NCBI GenBank assembly: GCA_027886175.1
Contig: JAJNNQ010000009.1
Location: 27,703,501-27,767,500, forward strand
Origin: Phylloscopus collybita
Lineage: Eukaryota > Chordata > Aves > Passeriformes > Phylloscopidae
DNA: 64,000 nucleotides
Direction of reading: 5' to 3'
Shown here: one piece after another, positions 52,335 through 64,000 of the stretch
Layout of the letters: every line of letters begins with the position of its first letter
Numbering within the stretch: the stretch's first letter is position 1
The notes under the pieces: generated by a model
What the model was told of the DNA's origin: nothing
Seen by the model: only the letters and a program-made list of their open reading frames with translations
Database searches by the model: none
Translations under genes and position numbers: made by a program

Positions 52335-55226
52335 AACCCAATGATATGGGTTTTTTTGGAGCAAGTCAAAAAAGCCCATCACATCAAATTAGCTAAAGGT
52401 TAATAAGCTTTGTGCACAGAACATATGCATAACCCAGAAAGAATGAATCAATGACATACACACTGCATAATGCTCGCACACATTTTTCTGAGAAAACCTT
52501 GAGCAAGCTTAATGATCTATGACAAAACTGATGCTTTAGAAAATTATGAAACCTCAGAAATTCTTTCTTCTATGCTCTTCCGACTTATGAACTTTCTTCA
52601 CATAAAGCTTTCTTCACTGTGGTGCCAGTGTCTTAAAACCTGTGGATCCAGGATAAACTTCCTATAAACTCAGAGAATATCATCTAGTAAAAGTTATCTG
52701 AACATGCATTACCTACCCCACCTGGATAGTATTGCTAGTATTTGACCATTGCTAGATACTTGAAGAATAGATCAAGCCCTCCACATGTATTAACAGGGTT
52801 TATTTTAGGGGTTTTTTTGTTTACATACAAAGGTGGGTAAGAAATTGAGTGGTTTCCTCCATCTCTTTTTCCCAGTTTACTGAAGTTCTATATGTAAATT
52901 TCCCTGACTGGTGAGTTTATTTAAAAGATATAGAGTTCACATTGTAGTGTTCTGTCAGAAAAGGCAAAGGGTGCAATTATTAAAAAAAAATGTGGAAAAG
53001 CATTTTGCAACTACATATTAAAAATCAGACACCAGGCTCAAGTAATTTTTTACCAGGATCCAACATATTATACCCTTTTTACTTTCTTTAAGTTGAACTA
53101 CAATCACAGCATTCTTCATGTCATTCAGCAAGGCATAGGCCATATTTAAGGTTTTTGTTCATATCTTAAGAGAAGGAATTAATATGGCTTGAAAATCTGG
53201 CCAAATGTGAAAGACTAACCATATTCAAAAATTAGATGTACCTTGCACCTACATAAAAATATATTCCCTTACAAAAAATTATAACATAGCTAAGTGCACC
53301 AAAACTATGCAAATCAATCTTTGCAGGCAATGGAAAGAGCACATTGGGTGAAAATGTAGACAGATTATGTTGTAAAATGGGGCATTTTGTAAAACTATTT
53401 GCATATGGAAAAAATCTAATTTGGGTCAAAAGAAAAAGACTGGTATTTTCCATGTCTTTCATCTTAAGCAACACAGCCTCCTTGGTTTATCTAATTTTGT
53501 TAAAGAACTAAAGATTAATTTCTCCTAAAAATTTGTGTGACTGATTTGCCTTCTTTTCTCACAGAGAGCTGTTGAGTGCCTGGCAGCAATTTGTGGGTAA
53601 TAGACTAGAGATGGCCATTTCGGTAAATTATTTCCTTAATGACCCTTTGCTTCACAATTTGACTAATACTGCTGCTTTCATTTTCCAGTTTCTGCACTAT
53701 TTTTTGTATAACCTGACATAAGTCAGGAATCTCTCGCCTTGCAAACCATGGTGCTTTCCCTGGAAATTGATAAATAGAAGTAGTATTTGTTTTGTGAAAT
53801 TACTTTCAGAAAAAAGGGACTCTGCAAAGCAAAGTCTCCCAATGCACAGTGACAATATGTAAATCTGTTCTCAATAAAGGTTTTTATACCAAGTATTCAC
53901 TTTATTCTACTATTGGAATTCCCTTCAAAATACCTGAAAAACAGTAAGTATAAAAAGCTTGTTTTATTTTGGAACTAGGAGGGCAGGGAAGCTGTGAATT
54001 TGCAGATTTATTAATGTAATAAGCATTAGATTTTTTTTTCATGGATATACAAGATTGATGTATAAAGTTAGTCTTTGAGAGAGGAGAAAAAATAAGAAAG
54101 AACGTAATAGTAATTCTGTTCATAGAATTTAGACTATTTTTCTGTTATTGTCTGGAAAGACAATGGACAGTCAAAAAATAGCTCACTAACCCTCCCAGTT
54201 AAATTTTTAATAAAAATAAGTTCAGTTAAAAATGTTCTGTTTCTTTTCTTTAGCCCACCATGATCTCATATACTTGAATGAATAATTTTCTCTCATGGTT
54301 TTAATTGAATTATTGTTCCTCACATCAAATTTCTTTTTGAACCCTGTACTTTTGGAAAATATTTGTTCTGTGAATAAGGAAAAAAAAAAAAGCCTTGAAA
54401 CATTATTATGATATATAAGCTATATATCTACAGTCTGTGTTTGGTTCATGGTTTCAATATTCATTTTTAATTCTGTTTGTTAGGAATTTTGTGGAGATGT
54501 AAGAGATAGATATTAAAAAAAAATAAAATCAAGTAAGCAGAGTGCTAGACAGAATAACACATGGTTTGTTTAAGCTTGTGTGATCTCCAGTGCTTAGTGT
54601 CCCCCTAGACCCAAGCAGGAACACACACTGGATCAGAAACTGCACTTACAACAAAAGCCTTTCCAAGCTGTTTTTCTGCTTTTCTGCTGGTACTTCTCAG
54701 TGTTATAGCACATTCCTCATTCCAAACATCAATAATATTTAGAGACTCACCAGCATCTTATCCCAAGAAATCTCCAGCTGGAAAAAAAGTTTATAGCTTC
54801 CCTATGAACTTTTCATTGCTCATACTCAGTGTTAATAATTGATCAACCTCAAGACTTTGCTCTAAACTTCCAGCTCTAGTTGCAGTACATTTCTCTTTTT
54901 AGTCCTCGTAGAATTTTAATCTGAGCTTTCTGACTGTTTGCTGCATTGCAACAGGACTTATACCTCTCTTGGACTTAAAATAGCTGAAAATTTAGCTGAA
55001 CTTGTATTCATATTGTTGATAATTCTTACATGATTTATGGGCTTCAATTTTAAATTTCCTGCAAAAAAAATATATGCTGAACATTGGTGAGGATGCCCAC
55101 TTTATGAATTCAATGTCCTGTGAGCCAAACTTTGCACAAAAGGAGTTAAAAGATGTAGTGCATTTCTCTTCCAATATTACAGACCAGAATGATCCATGGG
55201 TTTGATTACTTAATCCTTTAATTGAA

Positions 55227-55283
55227 ATAATTTATATCATTATAATTTATATCACTTTTTATACATCATAATAATTTATATCA
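55227..55283 (+). repeat. Three copies of a 13-bp AT-rich unit
   Basis: ataatttatatca occurs at 55227-55239, 55242-55254 and 55271-55283. The last two copies extend to ataatttatatcacttttt. It is a minor local duplication. Confidence 0.95.
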
Positions 55284-58200
55284 CTTTTTTGTTTTAAAGT
55301 CTAGTTGTTGCTTATATTTCTATGTATTTCCATATAAACAAGTAGGGGAAAAGCATACAAGTAGCAAATTCACTAAGCAAACAATGCCAGAGAGAATATG
55401 GAGTTACACATGGCAATAGAGATATCAAAGTACTCATTCATATGACTTTAATTATCAAAAAGCACTTAGTTTTTTTCATGGAAGTCTATTTTCTTCCCAG
55501 ACCTTGGTAGCTAGCAACTTCTGCTGACCAGTACAAAGGGAAAGCTGAGCCAGTCAGTGTCAGTGCATCATCCAGTGCCCCTGCAGAGGACTCATATCTC
55601 TCAGAGTGCAAGTACACAAGAAACTTTCCTCAGAGTCACCTCACATTTTAATGGAACACAAGACAGGGATAGCTTGATGGTATGCCTGTGATCTACAGAA
55701 AAATATACTAGCTGATCTTTATGATCTCTAATTCTACTTTGTTATTAACACTGTGCATATATGCTGGGGGGGAGGGAGGTACAGGGAGTGCACATGTCCT
55801 TTAAAACCTTACTGACAGCTTCAGCCTGGCTGTGACAACAAATAGAAAAAGAACAGAAAATAAAATACCTAAATAAAGTCAGAATAGCTTCACGTTCCTA
55901 GAACTTAATGAAATTCTCTTCTGAATCCTAAGCTTATTGCCTTCAAGAAACTGACAGAGAAGAGTCTAAAGGGGATTTGAAAGATTTCATCAGCCCACAA
56001 AAAGACAGAGATAAATTTACAGACAAGTTTCTCCTCAGAGGGGAAAAAGCCCATTGGTTGTGTAAGTCATTTGAAGAGAAGTGACAAGTAATAGGCACCA
56101 CCATTTTGGGGAGAAATCAAGGGGGAAATTGGTGGGTGAGAGATAGATCAAGGAAGAAAATATGAACAAGGGGCCCAGAATCCTGACATATGTTCCTGAG
56201 ATTCCAAAACAATGTCTGATTTCCTGAAAGGCTCCTTAAGGAGGTCTATACTCAGACATACAAACAGATATGAAAGCTGGTTTTAATCATTAAAACCACT
56301 GAGATTAAACCAGTCTAAATTCCTCACTGAATGGAGGAGCAGCAGCAAATGGGGGCTATCTTCATATCTGCAGATTTTTTAAGCACTCTCACATGTCATT
56401 TCCATAGACAATGAGAGTAAAAAATGCATTAATCTAGTTTCAAACAGGCAGTCATCTCTTTAGTCCTTATATATTCAGTTATCTGAGAGTTATTGAAGAG
56501 AATGGATTTGATCTATTTTTAGTCCAACACTACTAAATATTGTCTTAATATTTTGATAATAAATTTCATATGTACATTTTATAATCTGTTAATTTGAAAA
56601 ATTAATCCATACTCCAAGTACTTTTGGAGTGCAAAATTAGAAATAAAAAATTATGTTGCTAAACCAGAGAAAGAGCTCTAGAAGACTCAATAGAATCCTC
56701 TCCTTTGTAGTTGTCACAGGACAATAAATGCAAGGTATGCAAATATAGGAAAAATTCATATACAAAGAATCTTCTTGGTAGCTGGAGAGCTATACCTCAG
56801 CAGAGGGATCCCACCTCTCGTTTCTCATACAGTCCTTAGTTATGAGATCATAAGACTGAGGTTATATGGCAACAAATGGAATTTGATACTGAAAACCAAG
56901 GAACAGCAACTTTAAAAGTACCATCTATTAAACATAAGCAGAAGTTGGCTCAGAGTATCTTCTCTAGCCAGTCATGTTTCTCTCTACATTCACATATCAC
57001 AATCATATGATTTATTTGCTCATTAGCCTTAAGCCACCTGCTGTTTTGTGTATGGACATCATGTTTCAGAATTACTATTCCTTTGCATAAGGTGGAAAGG
57101 CTTGACACAATGTTGGTGCTCACACAAGCTGGACATTGGATGTACAATCCAATTTTGCAAAGGTCTGATGAAAATAGCAGAAATACTAGAAATACAAAAA
57201 ACTAAAACCAGCCCCTCAGCCGCTCTGGTGGATATATGTTGAAATTACTACTAAATTGAGCTCCACAGTTATAGAAGACTCTCTGCAGTAAATAATCAGA
57301 AACACATTGTTTCCAGGCCTATTGCTCTGAATTCAAAAGAAAATTTGTTCTATTCTGTTTTGATTTTCCTCCTAAACTCTGCAAAATTTTATACATTTTT
57401 GACAATTAATTCCACCAAGATCCAGTAATATATTTGTGATAACTCAAAATCTGAATTCCCTTGCAAACTTAGAAACATCCCATACAATCTAATTTAAAAT
57501 AAAAGCTCCACAACAGAAGATATACTAAATATTAAATAAACCAAACAACAGTCTTATTCTTGTAGCTTAAAACTGGAATCCCTCTTGCCCTGACAACTTT
57601 GACAGAGTATCTTCTATCAATTGCTTTTAGCAGATGCAGTAAAGTAAAACAAATTTCCAGGTTAGAAGGTTTGAGCAACTGATGGAGTGTATCATAAAAT
57701 ATGATGACTTCCTAGGAGTCCCCTGTTTTATATTCATTTAGGAGTAATATTGTGTGAGCAAGTGAACATGAATCAGTTTGTCTGATGAGTAAAATACCTT
57801 TAGCAAAAAATATTTTAGATCTTTGGCAGGTGACAAAGAGACCATCTTTTGAAATGTCACTACTGTCTGCTCATTTGAATGAGGGAGCTGGGACTGTTAC
57901 AGGGACTGACAGAAGATAACACTGTTTACAATAGGAGCACTTTTCCCTTTAACAACCTGAATCCTTTTCTCTATGGTATATTCTATATGTCACCCACATA
58001 TACCAAAAACAGTTCTGTTTAATTTCATTTAATTATTAATTCATTTAATTGATATTATGTTAAACACGCATCACCAGAATATTGAACTGCAGGAGTGTCA
58101 TGAAGTACCGTGAGCACAGCCACACTGGTGTTAAGCAGTGGTAAAACTAAAACCAAAACAACATATCTGAAATGAGGAGAGATATTCAGATATAGAATGA

Positions 58201-60414
58201 TATCTAGCTAAGAAGCTTTCTTTCCACTGTCTCCAGCCACCCTTTACTTTTTTTATTAAAATGCTGAATTATAACTACAACTACTACATCCTGAGGAACT
58301 CAAAGGAATAAGAAAAGTCCAACTTCAATGAATTTAAAGCAGATAGATTGTACATACTTACATTTCACTAAGGAAAACAAAAAAGGCTGCATAAGTTTGG
58401 AAGCCCTGAGCCTCAAAGATCATACTTTTCTACTCCATAATTTTAATGGCAAAAGTAGTTAACAAATTAGAGCAAAGGAAATATAAATCATAACATACTC
58501 CAGTATTTTCTACTCTCTGAAGGACAAGTAGATAATTAGTAAGGCAAATGAAAAACACATCCAAAAAGAAATGTTGCTAGTAGAAAACATGGCTGTATTT
58601 TACAGATTTAATCACTTTTATTTCCTGAATATTTATGCTTCAAAACAAACCCAAAACTAGTTTGTAACAGAAAAGGAGCTGCTCTGGCACTGCCACATTA
58701 GGTTTATTAGAAGTTTGGAGTAGAGTGAATCTTCTCAGTTATTTCAGTGTCATAAGGAGGAGAGCATCACAATCTGTCAAAAGATCAGGGTGTCAGAGCA
58801 AGGTGTAGGACCAGAGGACAGTGGGAAGAAATGCAAGATTCAGTTTCATTGATATTCTGTGCAAGCAATGCAAGAGAACATGCACCTGTCTGCCTGACTA
58901 AGCATTTCAGTATTGAGGCATTTAAGTACTGCCATTGTTTCAGAGCTAACAAGAAGCATGACTCTTTCACCAGGAAGAGAGAAGACACAATGATCACCTT
59001 GGAAGAAGGGCAGTATGCACCATCTGATATCAGTGCAGAAAGGAAGTATAACAGAAAATAATTCTATTTGAAGATTGTATATCATGTGTACAGGACACAT
59101 GAGTCTCTACTGATCAGAAAAACACAATTTTGTCTGAGTGAAGCAATGGGAGTTTTCCTTGAAGTAAAATACAAAACCAACTTGCCAGCCCAATACTGGT
59201 CTTCCTTCTTAAAAAAATCAATTTGCTTTTCCATTGGAGTCAACACACATCAAATCAGCCCTCACATCTAAGGATCATACTCATAATATCTAGAGAAGAT
59301 TTCAGGGAGGAACTTAGGAAAAAATAATTTGAGGAAAAGCATGGCACTGAAATTACATAGAACTGGAAATCTTCCTCTCTAAACAGCCTATGAGGTAGCA
59401 TGGTTCCATCAGAGAGTTTTACAATTTGAAAAGAGATTTCTAATATTTTTTTTTTCTACAGAAACTATCATTCTAAGACCAAAACCAGAATGTATTTCAG
59501 ACAAAGTACTAAAATTAACTAAAAGCAAAGTATGAAAACATGTACAGAAATAGAACTTTTTAAAAATAGGTATGTTAAGAAAGACATGTTCTCACTCAAA
59601 GATTATTTCTATACAAGGTTTTAACCTACCCTATGTAACCAATACTAAAGATGTCCTTCCACCACTTCAAAGGGCAACCCAAGCTTGTGATAATGAGCCA
59701 GGCTAGTGAAACACAAAAAAATCATGAAGTGTAACAAAAAGTGTTGAAAAAGTAGTCACGATTGTTCAAATTCAAGGAAATAGTCTATACCAGACACTGA
59801 CCTGACCTCAATTCCAGGCTTTTTTTTTGCTCTCCGGAACTGGTTCAAGTTTGCTCCAAAAACTTCTTTTCCTCAACTTCCCATCTTGTGTTGGCATGTG
59901 TCACAAGGCACTTTGCATTTTAGAGATGACAAGAATTCAGAACAGCTTGATACTCTTACCTTTGAAGTCAGAGTCAAGTATCTTAAAAGATAAAATCAAA
60001 GGTCAAAAACCTTTTTTCTTAAAGAAAACTCAGGTTTTTACATAGAAATTATATGTTTGCCTCAAGGTAGAGAGTGACAGGCCTGCATGAATGCTACAAT
60101 CACAGTTCCCAAGGTCTTATTTCTTCTCCCTTTCAATACCCCAAGCAATAAAAGAACTATTCAACTTAAAGTTTTTGAGCAATGACAGCCAAAAAAGAGG
60201 AGCCTGATCTGAAATCCAAAGATTTGGATTATAAATTCAGCAAAGATTTAGGTATAAGTTCCAACAAATCTGCAACATTTTGGACATGAAAGCTCCTAAC
60301 AGCATACCAAAGACTGGATCTATAATTGCTTCTGGCTCACACAAGTGAAAGCACAAGACAACAATGAATGACAATAGTTTTATATATAAATATATTTATT
60401 TGATTGTCTTTTAC

Positions 60415-60621
60415 CTGACTCTAGAGTCCTGGATGACAAGACTTCCTCCATAGCATTCTCCAAGGCATCTAGTCACGTGCAACCGAGGGGTTTTATGTAA
60501 AACAGAAACGTCTGAAGGTAAAGGTGAACAAGCAGTTTCAAAGGGCCCCAGCCTTACAGAGCACCAGGTCACCATGCTGCACGGTGTGGAATGCTTCTGA
60601 GTCTTAGGCATGGTAACACTT
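60415..60621 (-). other. Candidate coding exon, cysteine-rich (unidentified)
   Basis: The minus-strand frame is open from 60668 to the taa at 60411. It holds a plausible exon: acceptor ctgctacttgcttgtag just before 60621 and donor cag|gtaaaag just after 60415. The exon is 207 bp, a multiple of three, with the same phase at both ends. It reads SVTMPKTQKHSTPCSMVTW, a stretch with Cys-rich spacing, and then RCLGECYGGSLVIQDSRV. There are five Cys in about 69 residues, which would suit an extracellular module, but I cannot assign a family. It could also be chance, since vertebrate DNA holds many such pseudo-exons. Confidence 0.22.
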
Positions 60622-61839
60622 CTACAAGCAAGTAGCAGCAGGGGCTTCACAGAGTTCTGAGAAACTAGTCATGAAGCCTTTCCTCTTTGCAAAAATGGAA
60701 GGAAATCTATGGCAGTTGGAAGTGTATGTTGTAGCATTACATTTTACATGCACAACACCTGAAGCACATGTCATAAATGTAGACATGTCCTTTCCCACTA
60801 CATTGCAACCTGAAAAGTTCATACCTTGCTTTGTCTGCAACTAGAACCCAATCCAGGGATGTTTTACACTCCAATATTTACAGGAAGTACTATAGATTAA
60901 TCTGAAGGAGAAGTTTTAGGTAGTACATTTACAGAGTGTTTTTAAGACAAAAATTACCCCTTTTTTGATTAGAGTGAAAAAAGTAGAAGGTAGGGATATA
61001 TAAAAATCAGCAGTAGTAGTAATAATGCCCATAAAAAAATAGCCAAGGGAAAAATTCTAGTACAACAAAATCAGGCAGATAAAAATAAATGAAAGTATCC
61101 TTGGTATTTTGTTTTCCCTCATAAGGTAAATTATTCTTGCAAGCAGAGCAATAACAATGACCATTTCACTTTAGAAATTGAATATTGTTTGCTAATTCAG
61201 CTTCTAAAATTTAAAGTCATTATAGTTAGAAAAATTCCCCTTGATTAAATCCACATGAAATACAAACATACTTAACTTTTACAAAAGACATTCTGTCAGT
61301 ATAAAATATTCCCCATAAAAGGGAAAGGCATTTTTTCTGATCAGTGGTATACTGAATTAATTTACAACTTAGCCAAATCAAAAGTTTTTCAGTGTTACTG
61401 CAAACTGTGAAGCACCAGCTTTTTCCAAGTCGAAGACTTTGAGAGAAGTCTTACCTTTAATACTATGTCACAGATCTCTATCTCCCAACATTGAAAGCAT
61501 CTTGCTTCTGAACTACACAAGCACAAAACCTATCCACAGGGACCGAAGCAATTTCACCTGCACCACATCAGCCTTTCCCCATGGCTGAGTACAGTGCTAT
61601 GATTATTGGCATGTTTCCTCCTCTCTCCCATGAATGTCAGGCTTGAAGTGTAGAAAGCCATAAAAATGCATCGAGGAAAGAAGCTACATTCAGCGGTACA
61701 TATTCAATACTTTAATCTACTGGAGATGATCAGAGAACCAGCCATTAAAAAAAATTCCAAAACTGAACATTTATCTTTTATTTTAACTTTTATTCTCAGA
61801 CACCCACCTCCCCCCCAAACTTTAACCAAGCCCAGGGTG
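60622..61839. other. Unassigned DNA
   Basis: A 72-residue minus-strand frame at 60622-60840 also contains several Cys, but in a different frame from the candidate exon and without a clear donor. No repeat family recognised. A C-run lies at 61803-61816. Confidence 0.45.
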
Positions 61840-62390
61840 TGGGTTTGCAAGAAATGTTTTATAAGTTTTAGTTAGGAACATAGTATAGTTTTTTTAATTG
61901 TAATTTTAGTATAGTAGATACCTTGAAAGGGCCTCTTGCCCCAGGGTGTATTCTTATCATAGTTTGATAAGAGTTGCTAAGACAACCTGAGTCTCTGCTT
62001 GGAGATTCCTTCCTATTGGTTCTTTTCCCTGTTCCATCCCTGTTTTATGTATGATTTTTTCCCTCTGTCCAACACGGAATTCTTATCTTCAAGGTCCAAG
62101 AGTTTCGGCCAGCGGTTGGCAGAATCCCTTGAGACCACTCCCAAACCTATTTTGGATTTGTTAGTGTTTAAGTAATTTATCTGGCATGTAGCGTTTTGAT
62201 TTTTTTATTGGTTTATACACTTTGTATCCACCCCTTGAACTGTCCTGAACAAAAACGCCCTGCAGCCGAGGTCCAGGGTCTCTCTGGAGGCACCGGGCTG
62301 AGGCTGGGGAATCCCCTGACCCCCTGAATAAAACCTCTGTTCCCTGAAAGCCTTGGAGAGTCTCCTCTTTCTAATCACAGCCATGACAGT
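61840..62390 (+). mobile_element. Endogenous retrovirus LTR (plus strand)
   Basis: U3-R-U5 signals are in order: a TATA-like tttataca at 62212-62219, then a GC-rich leader (tgcagccgaggtccaggg, ggcaccgggctgagg), AATAAA at 62327-62332 and a U5 ending near cacagccatgaca at about 62388. Upstream U3 blocks such as gaaagggcctcttgcccca are LTR-like and distinct from the surrounding AT-rich DNA. The 5' edge is uncertain (about 61840), because no TGTCATGG-type start complementary to the 3' end is visible. It may be 5'-truncated. No internal region adjoins it. Confidence 0.65.
62327..62332 (+). terminator. Poly(A) signal of the plus-strand LTR
   Basis: AATAAA in ccctgaataaaacctctg, 115 bp downstream of the TATA-like box. 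This spacing suits the R region of an LTR. Confidence 0.6.
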
Positions 62391-64000
62391 GTAAGTAGAA
62401 CTGCCTGCGGAGCCAAGATCTCACCAACAGTTACTGTTGAAGTGTATCAGAGCTGCTGGGGGCCCAAGCTGAACACCAGGCTGGGCAAGAGAAAGATACG
62501 TGAAGCAACACCAGGGTAATGGCACATATGTGCAAGGCTTTTTCTTACCTACCTATATAGCCTGTCTCAAAGGGCTGGAGATGAATTGCATTGCTTTGGC
62601 TACAAGTTTCTTCAAATAACAATAAGGCTATGGAATATAGGGTTCTAAAATATTATCAGGATCATGTTTTAATGTGGATTTTGTGCAGAAAGTAATACTG
62701 AAACTTGTGGTTATGTGATATTTTGTATACAGGGACACATAAATGCTTATGCTGCAGTCTATAACAGTCTGTTGTAGAAAAGTCAATTCTTTATTTCTTG
62801 TAGTATAAATGGAATAAATTTCTCAGTTATAGCCTGTCACTTAGTTTCTTGAAAAAGCATAATAAGATTTTGGGCAAATACACTCTGTTAAAGAACTATA
62901 AAAACACACATTCTGTATCTGATGTACCTTAATTATTCTGAATCTTAGTTTCCTTCCTTCCTGTTTGTATTACTAAGTCATTATTTATTCAAATATTCAG
63001 CTTCTTCAATAAACAGTATTTTAAGGACTTTTGTTAAATCCAGATTTTCAACATCAAAGTCCTTTTTAAATTAATCCATAAAGCCTTTATTCCACAAGTA
63101 GAAAGCATGGGTCTATCACTAGTTTTGCACTGTTTGAAATCTAATAAATTATTGAATTCAGGCTAAACAAAGGTCAAACAATGACTCATTGGTTTTGATC
63201 TGGAAAACCTTGCTCTTTGACTTATTCTGTAATTGCTAACAGCTTTTTGACGCAAGTGATCATGGTATGAGGAATTGATGGCCATGTTTCTAGTGGTTTT
63301 GGATTCATTTGTCAGTAGTCCACAGAGTTTCAATAAATATATTATCCAGTGTTTTTTGTACTCAGTCTACATTTCTGAAAAATAATGTTACATTGTTTAT
63401 GTAATTGCATCTTTTGTGTACTGTAAAATATAAACTTACTTTCACTGATTATTATGAGGTGTCAGGGAGAGGCTATAAATCAAAACTAAGATGTGAGTAC
63501 AGGACACTCAGCCCTGGCAACTTTATTTTTTAATCAGAGCAGATGTAAAACAGCATATATAATTTCCAAATGGCTACATAGATGGAAGCATACGGAAGCA
63601 TAGCATAGCAGCAGGGAAGAATCCTTCTTAGTACTCTCATAAAAAATAAAGAAGAATAGACTAAGGCAAGTTTGATCTCCTACTTTGATCATACCTTCCT
63701 CCCAAAATTTAAATGTGAGAGGTGTGCCACAGTTACAGAATGGATTCTGCACTTGTTGCCCTTTATTCTGTAGCTTTGGCTCAATTCAGTTTCTCTGTAC
63801 AAAAAATCAGAAACTTGGCCTACTTTGAAGTCCAGCATCACAATTCTGCAGAGGGACAGTAGTCTCTCCATGTCTCACAGCATAGATCTTCAGTAGAAAT
63901 GAGTGGGTAGGATGATGTCTAGGTACCCTGCAAGTTAAATTCATATCTGCATTTATTACTCAATATCCCTGAAATGGAAGTAGTGAAATAAAAGAAAGAT
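62391..64000. other. Unassigned DNA to the window end
   Basis: No repeat family or coding signal recognised. Two minus-strand frames at 63534-63871 overlap each other and lack motifs. Confidence 0.5.

Larger units (their letters stand above)
45746..60414. other. Long AT-rich stretch without recognised gene
   Basis: Nearly 15 kb in which I recognise no transposon family, exon or RNA gene. Frames are at most 84 residues. Local features are a TA/TATG microsatellite at 52295-52334, small tandem repeats at 45769-45801 and 55227-55283, and a G-run at 55765-55775. The stretch fits a gene desert or a long intron. Confidence 0.5.

Noticed and set aside
59820..59860. ggttcaag string considered as a tRNA or SINE B box.
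   Set aside because: No A box at the right distance and no cloverleaf could be drawn.

Overview
The window reads as vertebrate nuclear DNA from a bird, probably a songbird-like neoavian genome. The base composition is AT-rich, and the repeats are avian families: several CR1 LINE fragments with the typical CR1 3' end, an ERVL-type LTR of the class common across birds, and other ERV LTRs. Family names are recalled from knowledge of avian repeats and were not checked by a search. I found no convincing protein-coding gene, no tRNA or rRNA gene, no CRISPR array and no bacterial-style features. The open frames are short, overlap on both strands and mostly fall in AT-rich or repeat DNA. The most economical reading is intergenic sequence or a very long intron in a gene-poor region.

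Layout. 1-10 kb: AT-rich unique DNA, a 222-bp segment present twice (2441-2662 and 4113-4334), two CR1 3' fragments in tandem (4797-5010, 5077-5250) and a TA microsatellite. 10.4-14.9 kb: an old, decayed CR1-type LINE (endonuclease start visible at 10468), a minus-strand 5' part of an avian LTR (12948-13510) and a plus-strand CR1 reverse-transcriptase C-terminus plus 3' UTR (about 14005-14892). 16.1-16.84 kb: an ERVL-type LTR whose U3 is split by a (GATATA)n array. 17-30 kb: mostly featureless AT-rich DNA with one CR1 scrap, AT microsatellites and one odd open frame. 30.17-31.19 kb: a nested repeat A-B1-B2-A2 in which B units carry 19-bp inverted termini. 36.3-37.0 kb: a minus-strand LTR with paired ends, TATA box and poly(A) signal, followed by a G-quadruplex-prone tract and an unexplained LTR-like stretch. 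39.37-40.45 kb: a 1.1-kb minus-strand CR1 with recognisable RT remnants. 45.6 kb: a CR1 scrap. 60.4-60.6 kb: a cysteine-rich open frame bounded by plausible splice sites on the minus strand, the best but still weak exon candidate. 61.8-62.4 kb: a plus-strand LTR.

The identified elements are defective copies, and nothing here forms a working pathway. The strongest candidate for something undescribed is the nested inverted-terminal structure at 30.2-31.2 kb. The best candidate for host coding sequence is 60415-60621. Both need comparison with other bird genomes to settle.
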